Part shown: positions 55,592-64,000 of the stretch, in pieces
Position numbering within the stretch: position 1 is the first letter of the stretch
How the letters are laid out: each line of letters begins with the position of its first letter
Assembly (NCBI GenBank): GCA_019636475.1
Contig: JAHBXN010000004.1
Coordinates: 248,001 to 312,000, forward strand
Direction of reading: 5' to 3'
Source of the DNA: Phycisphaerae bacterium
Lineage (GTDB): Bacteria > Planctomycetota > Phycisphaerae > UBA1845 > UTPLA1
Length of the DNA stretch: 64,000 nucleotides
Translations under genes and position numbers: made by a program
Notes under the pieces: model-generated
Database searches by the model: none
What the model was told of the DNA's origin: nothing
Seen by the model: only the letters and a program-made list of their open reading frames with translations

Positions 55592-55795
55592 ATGTCTGGC
55601 ACAAAGCATCTGCTATCCGGGAACAAGATCAAGGTGTTGTCGCTGGCTGCACTGGCGCTGCTCCCATTGACCACGGGCTGCATTGAAGCCCTGGCGATCG
55701 CGACGTTTGGCGGCGTCCTCTGGACGGATCTGGCGCTCATCCCGATTCGTTCATTGCTCGGTGCATTGGCGCTCGATCTGGTCAATACGCTCTAG
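55592..55795 (+). CDS. Small lipoprotein-like protein (67 aa)
   Basis: A 67-residue protein. The basic start MSGTKHLLSGNKIKVLS leads into a hydrophobic stretch LAALALLPLTTGC, an imperfect lipobox, so a small lipoprotein is plausible. The mature part is short and hydrophobic (IEALAIATFGGVLWTDLALI then PIRSLLGALALDLVNTL). GGGGAT sits about 7 nt before the ATG. It follows the 51-residue peptide by 99 nt on the same strand and ends 80 nt before a terminator. Planctomycetes carry many such TGC-IE-small proteins; function unknown. Confidence 0.68.
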   Translation: MSGTKHLLSGNKIKVLSLAALALLPLTTGCIEALAIATFGGVLWTDLALIPIRSLLGALALDLVNTL

Positions 55796-55875
55796 TCGAC
55801 AGGCCTTGTACTCCGGTAACGTATTCCTGGCATCGAGCCTCGCCTGATCCCAGTCGGGGATTTCTCAGTATTCGA

Positions 55876-55915
55876 GCGGGCGGAACCGAATCTCGGCTCC
55901 GCCCGCTTTCGCTTT
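55876..55915 (+). terminator. Rho-independent terminator
   Basis: GCGGGCGGA (55876-55884) pairs with TCCGCCCGC (55898-55906), followed by a short T-rich tail. It closes the small-peptide transcription unit. Confidence 0.8.
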
Positions 55916-55990
55916 AGTGGACGGCATTCGCGGCAGCCTCTTGGCGATTGGATTACATTCAATACCGCGGCTATCGATGACGCATCGATT

Positions 55991-57052
55991 TCATCGATAT
56001 GCCCTCATGACGAGGATGATCGAGTCCCCGGGGTTCGCGCCGGCCGGGGCACTTCCAAGCACGAGATAGTCATTCGGTTGGACTGCCACGGACGTGGAGA
56101 GTTCAAACGGCGGCGAGTTCTGAGATGCGGTGGACGGCTGGTTGATGCGCATGCCGAATTCGATCTTGATCGGCCCTTCCGCGGGAGCCGAAATGACCTC
56201 GCCGAAATTCATGACTTCGACAGTCCCCGACAGTCCGCCGCTTACTTTCCATTTTCGATCTTGAAGTGCGGATGTGGACAACCGCCCGAGGTATTCGGTG
56301 CGTCCGAATCTTGCAATCTCTTTCTCGACGTTCTTGAGATCTTCAGGCGTGGCGAGCTGTGGCTCTTTCTTCGCGTCCGGGCTTGCGGCGCGAGCCGCGA
56401 AAAACGCAAACTCCAGATGCACAAATGGGGGAGCGACATCAAGCTCCGTGGCAATTCGCTTTGCGGCGTCGATGTCCGATTGATCGCCTGAAAGGACGAT
56501 TGCCGAGGCACGCGCATCCGGAGAGATACGAATCTGACGTCGCGCCAACGCCGACGAAAGCTGGTCGGCAATCTCGTGCGGCGGGCGGTTGCGGATGGGC
56601 AGCATGACGACACTATCCTGATTCAACGGCAAATTCCCCGATGAGTCGAGCTGCTTGACCATCTCGACGACCTTCCCGGCCAGGCCCGGCGGTCCGATGT
56701 AAATCACGGCGTTTCGTGTCGAGTCTGCAAACACGATTTCGTCCTGAAAGGCACGGCAAATGATCCGGGTGATGAATGCGGCATTTGCATTCTCAAGCTG
56801 GATGACTCGCAACTCCGGTGCGACCGTCAAGGGAGAACCGAGATCGCTTGCCGCAGCACGGACACGGCCGCTCGGCTCCTGAGGCGGAGGGGGCGACGAT
56901 TCCATGCGCCGGCGTCCCGGCGAATGACCTTCAACCGGCGGATCCTGTAAGGCGAGTTGAACGGGTGGATTCGTTCTCGTGGTTGTGGGCTGTGTCGAAT
57001 CGGACGGAGCGACGCCGATGAACGTGAGTGAGAATAGAAGCGTGGTGAACAT
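55991..57052 (-). CDS. Exported secretin N-domain-like protein
   Basis: A 353-residue protein with signal sequence MFTTLLFSLTFIGVAPSD, a Pro/Arg-rich linker (to about residue 75) and two secretin N-type (NolW-like) modules: VIQLENANAAFITRIICRAF to QLDSSG, and VVMLPIRNRPPHEIADQLSS to IATELDV. The beta-rich C-terminal part (200-353) is not a full secretin pore. Start at the second ATG gives a proper signal peptide. It is the last gene of a same-strand run after the ECF sigma factor and anti-sigma factor, so it may be a target or effector of that switch. Confidence 0.78.
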   Translation of the reverse strand: MFTTLLFSLTFIGVAPSDSTQPTTTRTNPPVQLALQDPPVEGHSPGRRRMESSPPPPQEPSGRVRAAASDLGSPLTVAPELRVIQLENANAAFITRIICRAFQDEIVFADSTRNAVIYIGPPGLAGKVVEMVKQLDSSGNLPLNQDSVVMLPIRNRPPHEIADQLSSALARRQIRISPDARASAIVLSGDQSDIDAAKRIATELDVAPPFVHLEFAFFAARAASPDAKKEPQLATPEDLKNVEKEIARFGRTEYLGRLSTSALQDRKWKVSGGLSGTVEVMNFGEVISAPAEGPIKIEFGMRINQPSTASQNSPPFELSTSVAVQPNDYLVLGSAPAGANPGDSIILVMRAYR

Positions 57053-57175
57053 GGTTGATCGGTTCCTTTCTTTTTGGCATGCCATCGCGCGGCGAATTCG
57101 CCGCGGGTATGGCCAGAGTCTTCACATAACGAAACGGCCGGCTCGTGACGCAGCGTCAGCACCGGGGCCGAGCGT

Positions 57176-57721
57176 TCAAGGTTCGTGAATTTTCAATCGA
57201 GCGTTCCGGTCGTCGTAGAGCCAGACGATTCGAATGGTCGGGTCATTCGACGGAATCGAGACCGCGAACCGTCCTTCGCCGGGGTCAATACTTACGCCTC
57301 TGCGAGAGGCCGGGCCGGCGGAACTGGCCAAGTTCACCGGATGGCTTGCGGGGGTTTCAATCGGTCCGATCGCCGTTGGTTGCGACATAGGCGCCTTCCA
57401 GATCGCCCGAGCGGCGAAGACCGCACCGACAGCCATCGCGACGAGCGCGGCGATTCGCCAGGCAATCGGTGTTGTTTTTCGCGGTGGGGCTGCGGCGGGC
57501 GCTTTTTGCAGAATCCGGTCTGCGACAGACCCGAGCAATTCAAGGTCGCCGGCGATTCGGTGGTGCCGCTCGAACCAATCGCGGCACGCCGGGCAATTCG
57601 CACAGTGCATGTCGATCTTCCCGAGCGCAGCCTCATCCAGCGCGCCGTCGAGCCAGTCGTCGAGACCGGCACGAACTTCGCCGCAATCGCCTTTCGCGTT
57701 TTCAAGCTCGATACGCGCCAT
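57176..57721 (-). CDS. Membrane anti-sigma factor with zf-HC2 domain
   Basis: About 181 residues. The N-terminal zinc-binding anti-sigma motif has CGEVRAGLDDWLDGALDEAA and then MHCANCPACRDWFERH (HxxxC-x2-C type). One transmembrane helix follows (AWRIAALVAMAVGAVFAARAI), then an extracytoplasmic tail of about 70 residues. The start at 57721 has GAGG 7 nt upstream; a TTG overlapping the sigma stop is possible. It lies directly after the ECF sigma gene and should hold that sigma factor inactive at the membrane until released. Confidence 0.86.
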   Translation of the reverse strand: MARIELENAKGDCGEVRAGLDDWLDGALDEAALGKIDMHCANCPACRDWFERHHRIAGDLELLGSVADRILQKAPAAAPPRKTTPIAWRIAALVAMAVGAVFAARAIWKAPMSQPTAIGPIETPASHPVNLASSAGPASRRGVSIDPGEGRFAVSIPSNDPTIRIVWLYDDRNARLKIHEP

Positions 57722-57729
57722 CGAATTCC

Positions 57730-58260
57730 TCAATCTGAAAGCAACTCAGCCAATTTTCGGCGAGCCTGATACACATGCCCGCGCACTGCCGATTCGGTTA
57801 TTTCCATGACTCTTGCGATATCGGCGTAGTCCATCATCTCCTGCGTCTTCAGAACAACCGCCAGTCTCTGCTGGTCCGGCAGCGATTCGACCGCCTTGCG
57901 AAGCCTTTCCAACCGCTCGGCGTCCGATGCCAGCGTGGCGGGGTTGCTTCCGCTGGCGGCATACATCGATTCATCCAGCGGATCGGCCTTTCTGCTTCGC
58001 CGACGATTCAGGCTTAGATTCGCCACGGTTCTGAACATCCACGGACCGAAGTTCGCATCCGAGAGGGTGATGCCTCGCTGAAGTGCGATCAAACAGGCAT
58101 CCTGCGTCACTTCCTCGGCATCATCGCGATTCCACAACATGCGAAACGCAAATCGAACCAGCCTGCGACGAAGTTCTTCCATCGCGGCGGATGATGACAG
58201 TCCAACAACCGGGTCGGGCCGGTTCGGCGCGTCAGACGCAGGCTTCAGGGCATAGGTCAT
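57730..58260 (-). CDS. ECF RNA polymerase sigma factor
   Basis: About 176 residues from the ATG at 58260; a TTG 12 codons earlier is open. Region 2 is RRRLVRFAFRMLWNRDDAEE and VTQDACLIAL, followed by FGPWMFRTVANLSLNRRR. Region 4 is SLPDQQRLAVVLKTQEMMDY and ADIARVMEITESAVRGHVYQ. Complete and standard, in contrast to the split sigma-like pair in the CRISPR locus. It heads a unit with the anti-sigma factor and secretin-domain gene. Confidence 0.92.
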   Translation of the reverse strand: MTYALKPASDAPNRPDPVVGLSSSAAMEELRRRLVRFAFRMLWNRDDAEEVTQDACLIALQRGITLSDANFGPWMFRTVANLSLNRRRSRKADPLDESMYAASGSNPATLASDAERLERLRKAVESLPDQQRLAVVLKTQEMMDYADIARVMEITESAVRGHVYQARRKLAELLSD

Positions 58261-58516
58261 CTCGCGGACCACCGGACCATCGTTTTTGCTTGTCAATTAC
58301 TAACTGTCACAGCAGCGCGAACTGTTTGATTCTACAACCAACTTTTTTTCGGTCGCGATCGAATTCGTTATCCGGGCCTGTCGTGAGCTGTGCATGCGTC
58401 CGGTTCGCTGAAGCAAAAGAAAGCCGGTACGGGCATCGACCGATAGCGCCCCCGGGAGATGGGCATCCGGCTGGAGTCACCGGGTAATGCCGCGCGGCGA
58501 AAGAAAAGGGGGGCAC

Positions 58517-59026
58517 ATGTCTGACGAACCCATTCCACTCTGGGACGGGGAACCCAGCGGGGCGGAAATTCGACACGACACGGTCCGCCACGACGCAGCC
58601 GGATCCGCCACGAATTTCGGTACAGGCCATGCCAGCGGCCTGACGACACGCCGTCGCGATAGTCGTCATGAGTGCGAACGCATCTTCGTCTGTTTTTCGG
58701 CGTCGGACCCGATGGGGCGGGCTGAATATGTCGAGTGTCCGGTCTTTGATTTTTCGAAGAGCGGGCTGGCCCTGGAGTTCGACCGCAGGCTGGCGATCGG
58801 GACGGCTTGCACGATCGCCTATCGGACGGTCAGTCGTCAGCCCGTTCATGTCAGCGGCAGCGTGCGGCATTGCCGCGATCTGGACGGCGGCCGCTATCGC
58901 GTCGGCATTCGCCTGGCACGCACCTTGAAATTAGATGAACTTCGTCCCGCGAAACGGCGTGATGGACAGGACATTGCACCCGGTATTCGAGCCCGCTCGT
59001 TGCGTGACACGGACGCATCGCGCTGA
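58517..59026 (+). CDS. PilZ domain protein
   Basis: A 169-residue protein starting MSDEPIPLWDG, with AAAGGGG 4-5 nt upstream. Residues about 45-145 form a PilZ-like barrel: RRRDSRHECERIFVCFS supplies the basic RxxxR and CPVFDFSKSGLALEF the D/N-x-S-x-x-G motif that binds cyclic di-GMP. The N-terminal 45 residues are low complexity. It could couple c-di-GMP levels to surface functions. It stands alone between the divergent sigma unit and the prenyltransferase gene. Confidence 0.8.
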   Translation: MSDEPIPLWDGEPSGAEIRHDTVRHDAAGSATNFGTGHASGLTTRRRDSRHECERIFVCFSASDPMGRAEYVECPVFDFSKSGLALEFDRRLAIGTACTIAYRTVSRQPVHVSGSVRHCRDLDGGRYRVGIRLARTLKLDELRPAKRRDGQDIAPGIRARSLRDTDASR

Positions 59027-59145
59027 TTTGAGGCAAACGTGGTCTCGAAAAGCCCCACCGAATGACAGCCAACAACTTCCGGGCGGTTTGACGCCTTCCC
59101 ACATTCCGCGAGAATGCGCCGAATTTCGCAACGGAGGCACAATAG

Positions 59146-60105
59146 TTGGTCACAAAGCTGGTAGCCGCGATTCGACTCACTCGCCCGGCGCAGTGGGTCA
59201 AGAATGTCTTCGTGTTTGCGGCGCTGGTGTTCGGTGTAAGATTCGATCAGCCCGAAGCCATCGACGAAGTGCTGAAGTCTGTTGCCGCATTCGGAATCTT
59301 CTGCATGCTCTCCGGATCTGTTTATGCGTTGAACGACCTGCTCGATTATCGTGAGGACGCTCACCATCCGACCAAGCGGATGCGGCCGGTGGCCAGCGGC
59401 GCGCTGTCGCCCGCTTTTGCCGGATTTGAATCCGTCCTGCTCGCGCTCATCGGCGTCGTGGGGTCGCTCTACCTTCCGCCGGGATTTGCATTGACTGCGA
59501 TCGGCTTCCTGCTGCTCAACCTGCTTTATTCACTCTGGGGAAAGCAGCAGCCGCTGTTGGATGTCATTCTCATTGCAATCGGTTTTGTCATGCGAGCGTT
59601 GGCCGGGGCTCAGGCCATTCAAGTGCCGGTTTCCGCATGGCTTGTCGTGTGCACATTCACACTCTGTTTGTTTCTGGGTTTCGGCAAGCGGCGTTGCGAA
59701 CTTGCGATATTGCATGGCGATGGTAGCGCGGTCAAACACCGCGCGACGCTGGCCCATTATAATGTTGAACTGCTGACGAACCTGCTCGCGGTGACCGGCG
59801 CGATGGCAGTCATCACATTCCTGCTCTACACGCTCGATCCGAATACACCGGCGCCGCGGTCGATGGTTTTCACAACGCCGCTCGTCTTTTACGCGGTATT
59901 TCGATATGCCATGGTCATTATTCAAGGCGAAAAGACCGGACCGAGCGAAATTCTCGTGCAGGATCGGCCTTTCCTGGTGACGGCGGTGCTGTGGGTGGCA
60001 ATCACGGTGAGTCTCGTGCTCTTCCATGGAAAGGGCATTGAGCGGTTTTTGCCTGAGCTGCGCTATCCGGGCATGCCGGCGAGCCCTCCGATTCAGGGTC
60101 CGTGA
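59146..60105 (+). CDS. UbiA-family prenyltransferase (decaprenyl-phosphate phosphoribosyltransferase-like)
   Basis: A 319-residue membrane protein starting at TTG with GGAGG 8 nt upstream. TRPAQWVKNVFVFAALVF and the first Asp-rich motif NDLLDYREDAHHPTKRMRPVASG place it in the UbiA group that transfers phosphoribose to polyprenyl phosphate (Rv3806c-like) rather than a quinone enzyme. The second motif GFGKRRCEL lies near residue 180. There are about nine membrane helices. Such enzymes supply decaprenyl-phosphoribose for arabinose-containing envelope polymers. No epimerase partner is nearby, so the exact substrate is inferred from family only. Confidence 0.85.
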   Translation: MVTKLVAAIRLTRPAQWVKNVFVFAALVFGVRFDQPEAIDEVLKSVAAFGIFCMLSGSVYALNDLLDYREDAHHPTKRMRPVASGALSPAFAGFESVLLALIGVVGSLYLPPGFALTAIGFLLLNLLYSLWGKQQPLLDVILIAIGFVMRALAGAQAIQVPVSAWLVVCTFTLCLFLGFGKRRCELAILHGDGSAVKHRATLAHYNVELLTNLLAVTGAMAVITFLLYTLDPNTPAPRSMVFTTPLVFYAVFRYAMVIIQGEKTGPSEILVQDRPFLVTAVLWVAITVSLVLFHGKGIERFLPELRYPGMPASPPIQGP

Positions 60106-60218
60106 GCGTCTTTTTTTGCCGAATCCGTTGATCTGGACTGCAATTTCGCCAAAGACAACATCCCTTGGGCACAGTTTACGGAATCGATTCGACGGAATGA
60201 GACGACACAGCGGTCCCG

Positions 60219-61508
60219 CTAATTCTTCTTGACGATCAGTGTGGTGAGGTCGTCGGCCTGCGGTACGCCGTCGGCGAAATCGAGAACGGCCGCGTTCAGT
60301 GCCGCAATGATCTCGGCGGCGGGGCGTTCGTGAAGCTTGCGCACGATTTGCAGGATGCGCTCCGTGCCGAATTGCTCGCCGGAAGCGTTCTTCCATTCAA
60401 AGTAGCCGTCAGTGATCAGCAGGACAATATCGCCGGAGTCCATTTCAAAGGTCGCCGGCTCGGGCCAGTCCACTTCACGCATGATTCCGAGCGGAACGCC
60501 ATTGGCGGGCAATTCTTCGATGCAGCCGGTGGCGCGGTGGTAATGAATAATCGGTCCGTGGCCTGCGCTGAGGTAGCTGAGCCGCTTTCGCTGAGGTGTA
60601 AGAATGCCGAAAAAAGCGGTGACGAAGCGGTCGTCGGGCAAGTCGTCGCACAGCAGATCATTGATTCGCCCGATGATCTGGTCCAGTTGCGTTGACATCG
60701 ACGCCGTCGCGCGGAAGAGAGCGCGGCATTCAGCGATCATCAGTGCCGGTCCGATGCCGTGGCCGGTTGCGTCGGCGATGGTCATCGCGAGCGAGCCGTC
60801 TGGCAGCATGAAGTAATCGAAGCAGTCGCCGCCCGTCTGATCTGCGGGCTTGTTCCAGCCGGCGATATCGAACTCGTCAAGGTCTGGAGCCGATTTGGGG
60901 ATCAATTCCCGCTGAATGTCGCGGGCAATGTTCAGGTCCGACTCGAGCCGCTGTTTCTGCGCGAAATGCTCCAGCAGAATTTGCCGTTGAACAGCGACGC
61001 CAACTTGCGCCCCGAAAGTCTCAACCAGGTCGTGATCCCAGGGGTCGAAATGCCCGTCTCGCTTGTTGAGCACCTGTAGCACGCCGACGATCGTCCGATC
61101 AAACCCGACGAGAGGAAAAGTGACCATGTTGCGCGTCTTGAAGCCTGTTTTGCGGTCGATCTCCGGGTTGAATCGGGGATCGGCATAGGCGTCCGGCACG
61201 TTGATGATTTCGCCGGTTCTGGCAACTTCGCCTGCAATGCCTTGTTCCACGCTGAATCGAATCTCGTCCACGCCGGTCGATACCCGACTGACCAGTTCTC
61301 CGCGCTCGCGGTCCAGAAGAAAGATGGTGGCCCGTTCACATTCAAGCACGCGCAGCGCGGCAGTCTCGATGCGACGAAGAAGCGGCACGAGTTCACCAAT
61401 GCCGATGATGTCGCGCGTGACTTCCAGCACGGCCTGGAGGTCATGGATCTGTTTCTCGCAGAGGGCGTGCGGGCCCGCTGCCGTGTCGTGGTTGTGTGTG
61501 GCGCTCAT
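60219..61508 (-). CDS. GAF domain and SpoIIE-type PP2C phosphatase
   Basis: A 429-residue cytoplasmic signalling protein. Residues 25-185 form a GAF domain (CERATIFLLDRERGELVSRV, MVTFPLVGFDRTIVGVLQVL). A coiled-coil linker (HFAQKQRLESDLNIARDIQR) precedes a PPM/SpoIIE phosphatase domain with metal-binding aspartates in DQTGGDCFDYF, TIADATGHGIGPAL, LITDGYFEW and QADDLTTLIV. RsbU-like enzymes of this layout dephosphorylate anti-anti-sigma proteins in stress cascades; no such partner is encoded here. It is convergent with the prenyltransferase gene. Confidence 0.92.
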   Translation of the reverse strand: MSATHNHDTAAGPHALCEKQIHDLQAVLEVTRDIIGIGELVPLLRRIETAALRVLECERATIFLLDRERGELVSRVSTGVDEIRFSVEQGIAGEVARTGEIINVPDAYADPRFNPEIDRKTGFKTRNMVTFPLVGFDRTIVGVLQVLNKRDGHFDPWDHDLVETFGAQVGVAVQRQILLEHFAQKQRLESDLNIARDIQRELIPKSAPDLDEFDIAGWNKPADQTGGDCFDYFMLPDGSLAMTIADATGHGIGPALMIAECRALFRATASMSTQLDQIIGRINDLLCDDLPDDRFVTAFFGILTPQRKRLSYLSAGHGPIIHYHRATGCIEELPANGVPLGIMREVDWPEPATFEMDSGDIVLLITDGYFEWKNASGEQFGTERILQIVRKLHERPAAEIIAALNAAVLDFADGVPQADDLTTLIVKKN

Positions 61509-61840
61509 AGACGTCTTGCCCGACCACTCGCGTCGCCGCCGGGATCACGGTGAACAACCCGCATCCCCACCCAATCCTAACCGAACAGCCGGATGATTGC
61601 GACAACCGCATCAATGAGGCTCGAAACGTCGAACGAACCTGGGACACGGCAACCGATCATGGCCGAGCTCGAATGGGTTGCGAACCGGCGACACGGATCT
61701 CGAACGCGGAGCGGCGCAGCGTCCGGTCGCAACCCGGACCTCTGCTGATCGTTCACCGTTTTGATGTCTCGCCGGCATCGCGATTCGGTGTACCGGTCCC
61801 GCGATTTTGATGTTCGGCGGTGGAGGTTATGCTAGTTCCC
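61509..61840. other. Intergenic region, divergent
   Basis: No gene, repeat or convincing promoter is seen in these 332 nt between the phosphatase and helicase genes. GGAGG at 61822-61826 belongs to the helicase ribosome site. Confidence 0.55.
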
Positions 61841-64000
61841 ATGACGCGCGACGAAGTCTGCAGCCGGTTTCTCGATTCTCTTTCGTTCGATTTGTACGCC
61901 TATCAGGAAGAGGCGCTGCTCGCGTGGTTTCAGGAAGCGGGCGGGGTGATGGTCTGCGCGCCGACCGGCATGGGAAAAACACTGATTGCCGAGGCTGCCG
62001 TCTTCGAGGCATTGCATACACGCCGTCGGCTGTACTACACGACGCCGCTCATCGCACTGACCGACCAGAAATTCCGAGAATTGCAGCTCCTCGCTGAGAA
62101 CTGGGGATTCAGCCGTGACGATGTCGGACTGATCACCGGCAATCGTCGCGTGAATCCGGACGCGCTGGTGCGCGTTGTGGTCGCGGAAATACTGCTGAAT
62201 CATCTACTCTCCACGGATCCCGCCCTGGCGGACATGACGTATGTGGACGCCGTGGTGATGGACGAGTTCCACTCCTTCAATGACATGGAGCGCGGCATCG
62301 TATGGGAGTTGTCCCTTGTGCTCCTGCCGGCACATGTCCGCGTGCTGCTCCTGTCCGCGACAGTCGGCAATCCGACAGAATTTGCCGCATGGTTGCGAAC
62401 GTCGCATGGTCGCGCGATTCGGGTCGTTGTATCGAATGAACGCCGCGTCCCGCTTGAGTTTGTATGGATCGAGGACAAGCTGCTGACGGAGCAACTCGCG
62501 GCGATGGTCTCGCCCGAAGACGAGCAGAATCGCTCGCCTGCGCTGGTGTTCTGCTTCAATCGCGACGAATGCTGGGAAACAGCCGAAAAGCTCAAGGGTC
62601 TGTCGGTAATCGGCGCCGAAACACGAAAGGCGATTGAAACACAGCTCGACGAACGAATAGAAGATTTCAAGGAGGGCGTCGGTCCGAAGCTGCGACAGAT
62701 GTTGATTCGCGGCGTCGGTGTTCACCACGCGGGCGTCCTGCCCAAACACAAGGAGATCGTTGAGGACCTGTTTCAGCAGAAGCTTGTGCCGTTTGTCATA
62801 TGCACCGAAACGCTGGCGGCGGGCATCAATCTGCCCGCGCGATCGGTTGTCCTGAGCACGCTGCTCAAGGGGAAGCCTGGCGAACGCAAACTCATTCCTT
62901 CGGCGTCGGCCCACCAGATATTCGGGCGAGCCGGACGGCCGCAGTTCGACTCCCGGGGCTTCGTGTTCGCATTGCCGCATGAGGATGACGTCAAAATTTT
63001 CAAATGGAAGTTGAAGTACGATCAGTTGGATCCGCGGTCGAAGGATCTCGGCATCATGAAGGCGCGGAAGGAACTGGAACGCAAACGCCCGACTCGCCGC
63101 AAGACCGAACAGTACTGGTCCCAAGGTCAACTCAAGACCCTGATCGAGGCCGGCCCGGCGAAACTATACAGCCGGTCGATGATTCCTTATTCGGTGCTCA
63201 TCTTTCTGCTGACGAAGACCGGCACCCTGCATGAGACGCGGGCCTTCGTGTCGAAGCGATTCAACGAACCCGGACGAATCGCCTCCTATCAGGAGCAACT
63301 TGATTTCATGGTTGGCAATCTGGCAGCGCTGGGCTATCTCACGCGCTCGGCCGATGGCGACCACGTGACTCTGCATGAAAGCATCTATCGGCTGCTAAAT
63401 TTTAGAGGCGTTGATCCCTTGTACGGGATGTACCTTGTAGAGCAACTGAATCGGGCCGATTACGCGGAAAAGCTGCTCGCGCTTGACTCCGTGCTGGAAG
63501 TGCCGCCGGTCATTCTGCGGAAGGTTCGAATTCCCGATCGCGAGGCGGGGCCGCTGGAACGCGACGTCATGGTTCCGCTGATGATTTCGATGGGCGTCGT
63601 GCTTACGAAGATGCCGTCGGCGGAGGGCGACGGCGGTGATGATGACGTTCGGTATCCGGAGGATGATCCGTGGTGGGACGGTGTATCCCGCAACCGGCCG
63701 CCCAATTTCCCGGAAATGCTCAAATTGGCGTTCGAAGCCCGTTTGACCGCGCCGGAGCCGGTCTTCGTTCAATCGAAGTTCATTGCGGGCGACGTGTTCG
63801 AGGATGAAGACTTCTACCGGTTTGTCCGCAATCGGGAATTGGTGAAGCAGGAAGGATTGATTCTGCGCCATCTGCTTCGACTTGTTACACTCTCGGAGGA
63901 GTTCTACGGAATGACCGAAGACCCGGATTATCAGCGCGTCAGCGAGTCCGCAACCAAGGTATGCCAGGCGGTCGATCCGCGGTACACAGACAAGTACCTG
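61841..64000 (+). CDS. Ski2-like DEAD/DEAH helicase, DUF3516 type (3' end outside window)
   Basis: The visible 720 codons run in frame to the window edge. Walker A is APTGMGKT, motif II is DEFH, motif III SATVGNP, and the helicase C domain ends with QIFGRAGRPQFD; GVGVHHAGVLPKHK and CTETLAAGINLPAR are Ski2-family features. The order and spacing match the bacterial DUF3516 helicases, often about 800-900 residues, of unclear role in RNA or DNA metabolism. Start uncertain: ATG at 61841 has GGAGG 14 nt upstream, ATG at 61829 only 2 nt. It lacks an HD nuclease domain, so it is not a Cas3. Confidence 0.88.
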   Translation, partial: MTRDEVCSRFLDSLSFDLYAYQEEALLAWFQEAGGVMVCAPTGMGKTLIAEAAVFEALHTRRRLYYTTPLIALTDQKFRELQLLAENWGFSRDDVGLITGNRRVNPDALVRVVVAEILLNHLLSTDPALADMTYVDAVVMDEFHSFNDMERGIVWELSLVLLPAHVRVLLLSATVGNPTEFAAWLRTSHGRAIRVVVSNERRVPLEFVWIEDKLLTEQLAAMVSPEDEQNRSPALVFCFNRDECWETAEKLKGLSVIGAETRKAIETQLDERIEDFKEGVGPKLRQMLIRGVGVHHAGVLPKHKEIVEDLFQQKLVPFVICTETLAAGINLPARSVVLSTLLKGKPGERKLIPSASAHQIFGRAGRPQFDSRGFVFALPHEDDVKIFKWKLKYDQLDPRSKDLGIMKARKELERKRPTRRKTEQYWSQGQLKTLIEAGPAKLYSRSMIPYSVLIFLLTKTGTLHETRAFVSKRFNEPGRIASYQEQLDFMVGNLAALGYLTRSADGDHVTLHESIYRLLNFRGVDPLYGMYLVEQLNRADYAEKLLALDSVLEVPPVILRKVRIPDREAGPLERDVMVPLMISMGVVLTKMPSAEGDGGDDDVRYPEDDPWWDGVSRNRPPNFPEMLKLAFEARLTAPEPVFVQSKFIAGDVFEDEDFYRFVRNRELVKQEGLILRHLLRLVTLSEEFYGMTEDPDYQRVSESATKVCQAVDPRYTDKYL

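Noticed and set aside
61841-64000. DEAD/DEAH helicase considered as a possible Cas3
   Set aside because: It is a Ski2/DUF3516-type helicase with no HD nuclease motif, 47 kb away and unlinked to the cas operon.

Overview
This high-GC window looks like a chromosome of a Planctomycetota bacterium, possibly Phycisphaerae-like. The clues are a membrane protein ending in a CGYNL...RCPECG zinc ribbon, a secreted PQQ-type propeller opening with WPQWRGP, bacterial-microcompartment genes, GAF-SpoIIE and TPR regulators, and many lineage-specific small or secreted proteins. The placement rests on gene content only.

Layout. 1-4.9 kb: 5' part of a Mrp-type antiporter subunit A, a tyrosine phenol-lyase and two unknown genes. 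4.9-15.5 kb: a CRISPR-Cas island lying between two paralogous unknown genes. 16.5-31 kb: aconitase, a thioredoxin-like protein, a YgfK-like iron-sulfur protein, three tandem 45-53 aa Cys-containing peptides, histidine ammonia-lyase, an endonuclease III relative, a CPBP protease and a kinase-like TPR protein. 31-49 kb: RND efflux pair, metF, rmlD, TPR proteins, ilvC, tRNA-Ala, mutM and secreted proteins. 49-53 kb: a compact microcompartment operon. 53-64 kb: MFS transporter, small hydrophobic peptides, ECF sigma/anti-sigma with a secretin-domain protein, PilZ, UbiA-type prenyltransferase, SpoIIE phosphatase and the start of a Ski2-like helicase.

The main discovery is the CRISPR-Cas island. It is a type I-E locus with 38 repeats, cas1 and cas2 but no cas3. 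Its effector genes are rebuilt as fusions: Cas8e carries a Cse2-like C-terminus, Cas7e is about 180 residues oversized, and one 630-residue chain joins Cas5e, a Cys4 HNH nuclease domain and Cas6e. I infer a Cascade that cuts DNA through its own HNH domain. Upstream are two overlapping ORFs that look like region 2 and region 4 of one ECF-type sigma factor.

Upstream of those, divergently oriented, is a single spacer-like 32-mer between two structure-conserving pseudo-repeats. Its first 19 nt match the putative cas promoter at 16 positions; two of the three mismatches fall at positions 6 and 12, which type I-E guides leave unpaired. This looks like a CreR-type crRNA-like RNA that makes the complex repress its own operon. 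A truncated cas8e start beyond it suggests that an older, ordinary type I-E effector module was replaced while the adaptation genes and array may have been kept.

The second system of interest is the microcompartment operon (BMC-T, BMC-H, BMC-P, CoA-acylating aldehyde dehydrogenase, BMC-T). As recalled, the shell proteins resemble those of Haliangium ochraceum. No signature aldehyde-generating enzyme lies next to it.
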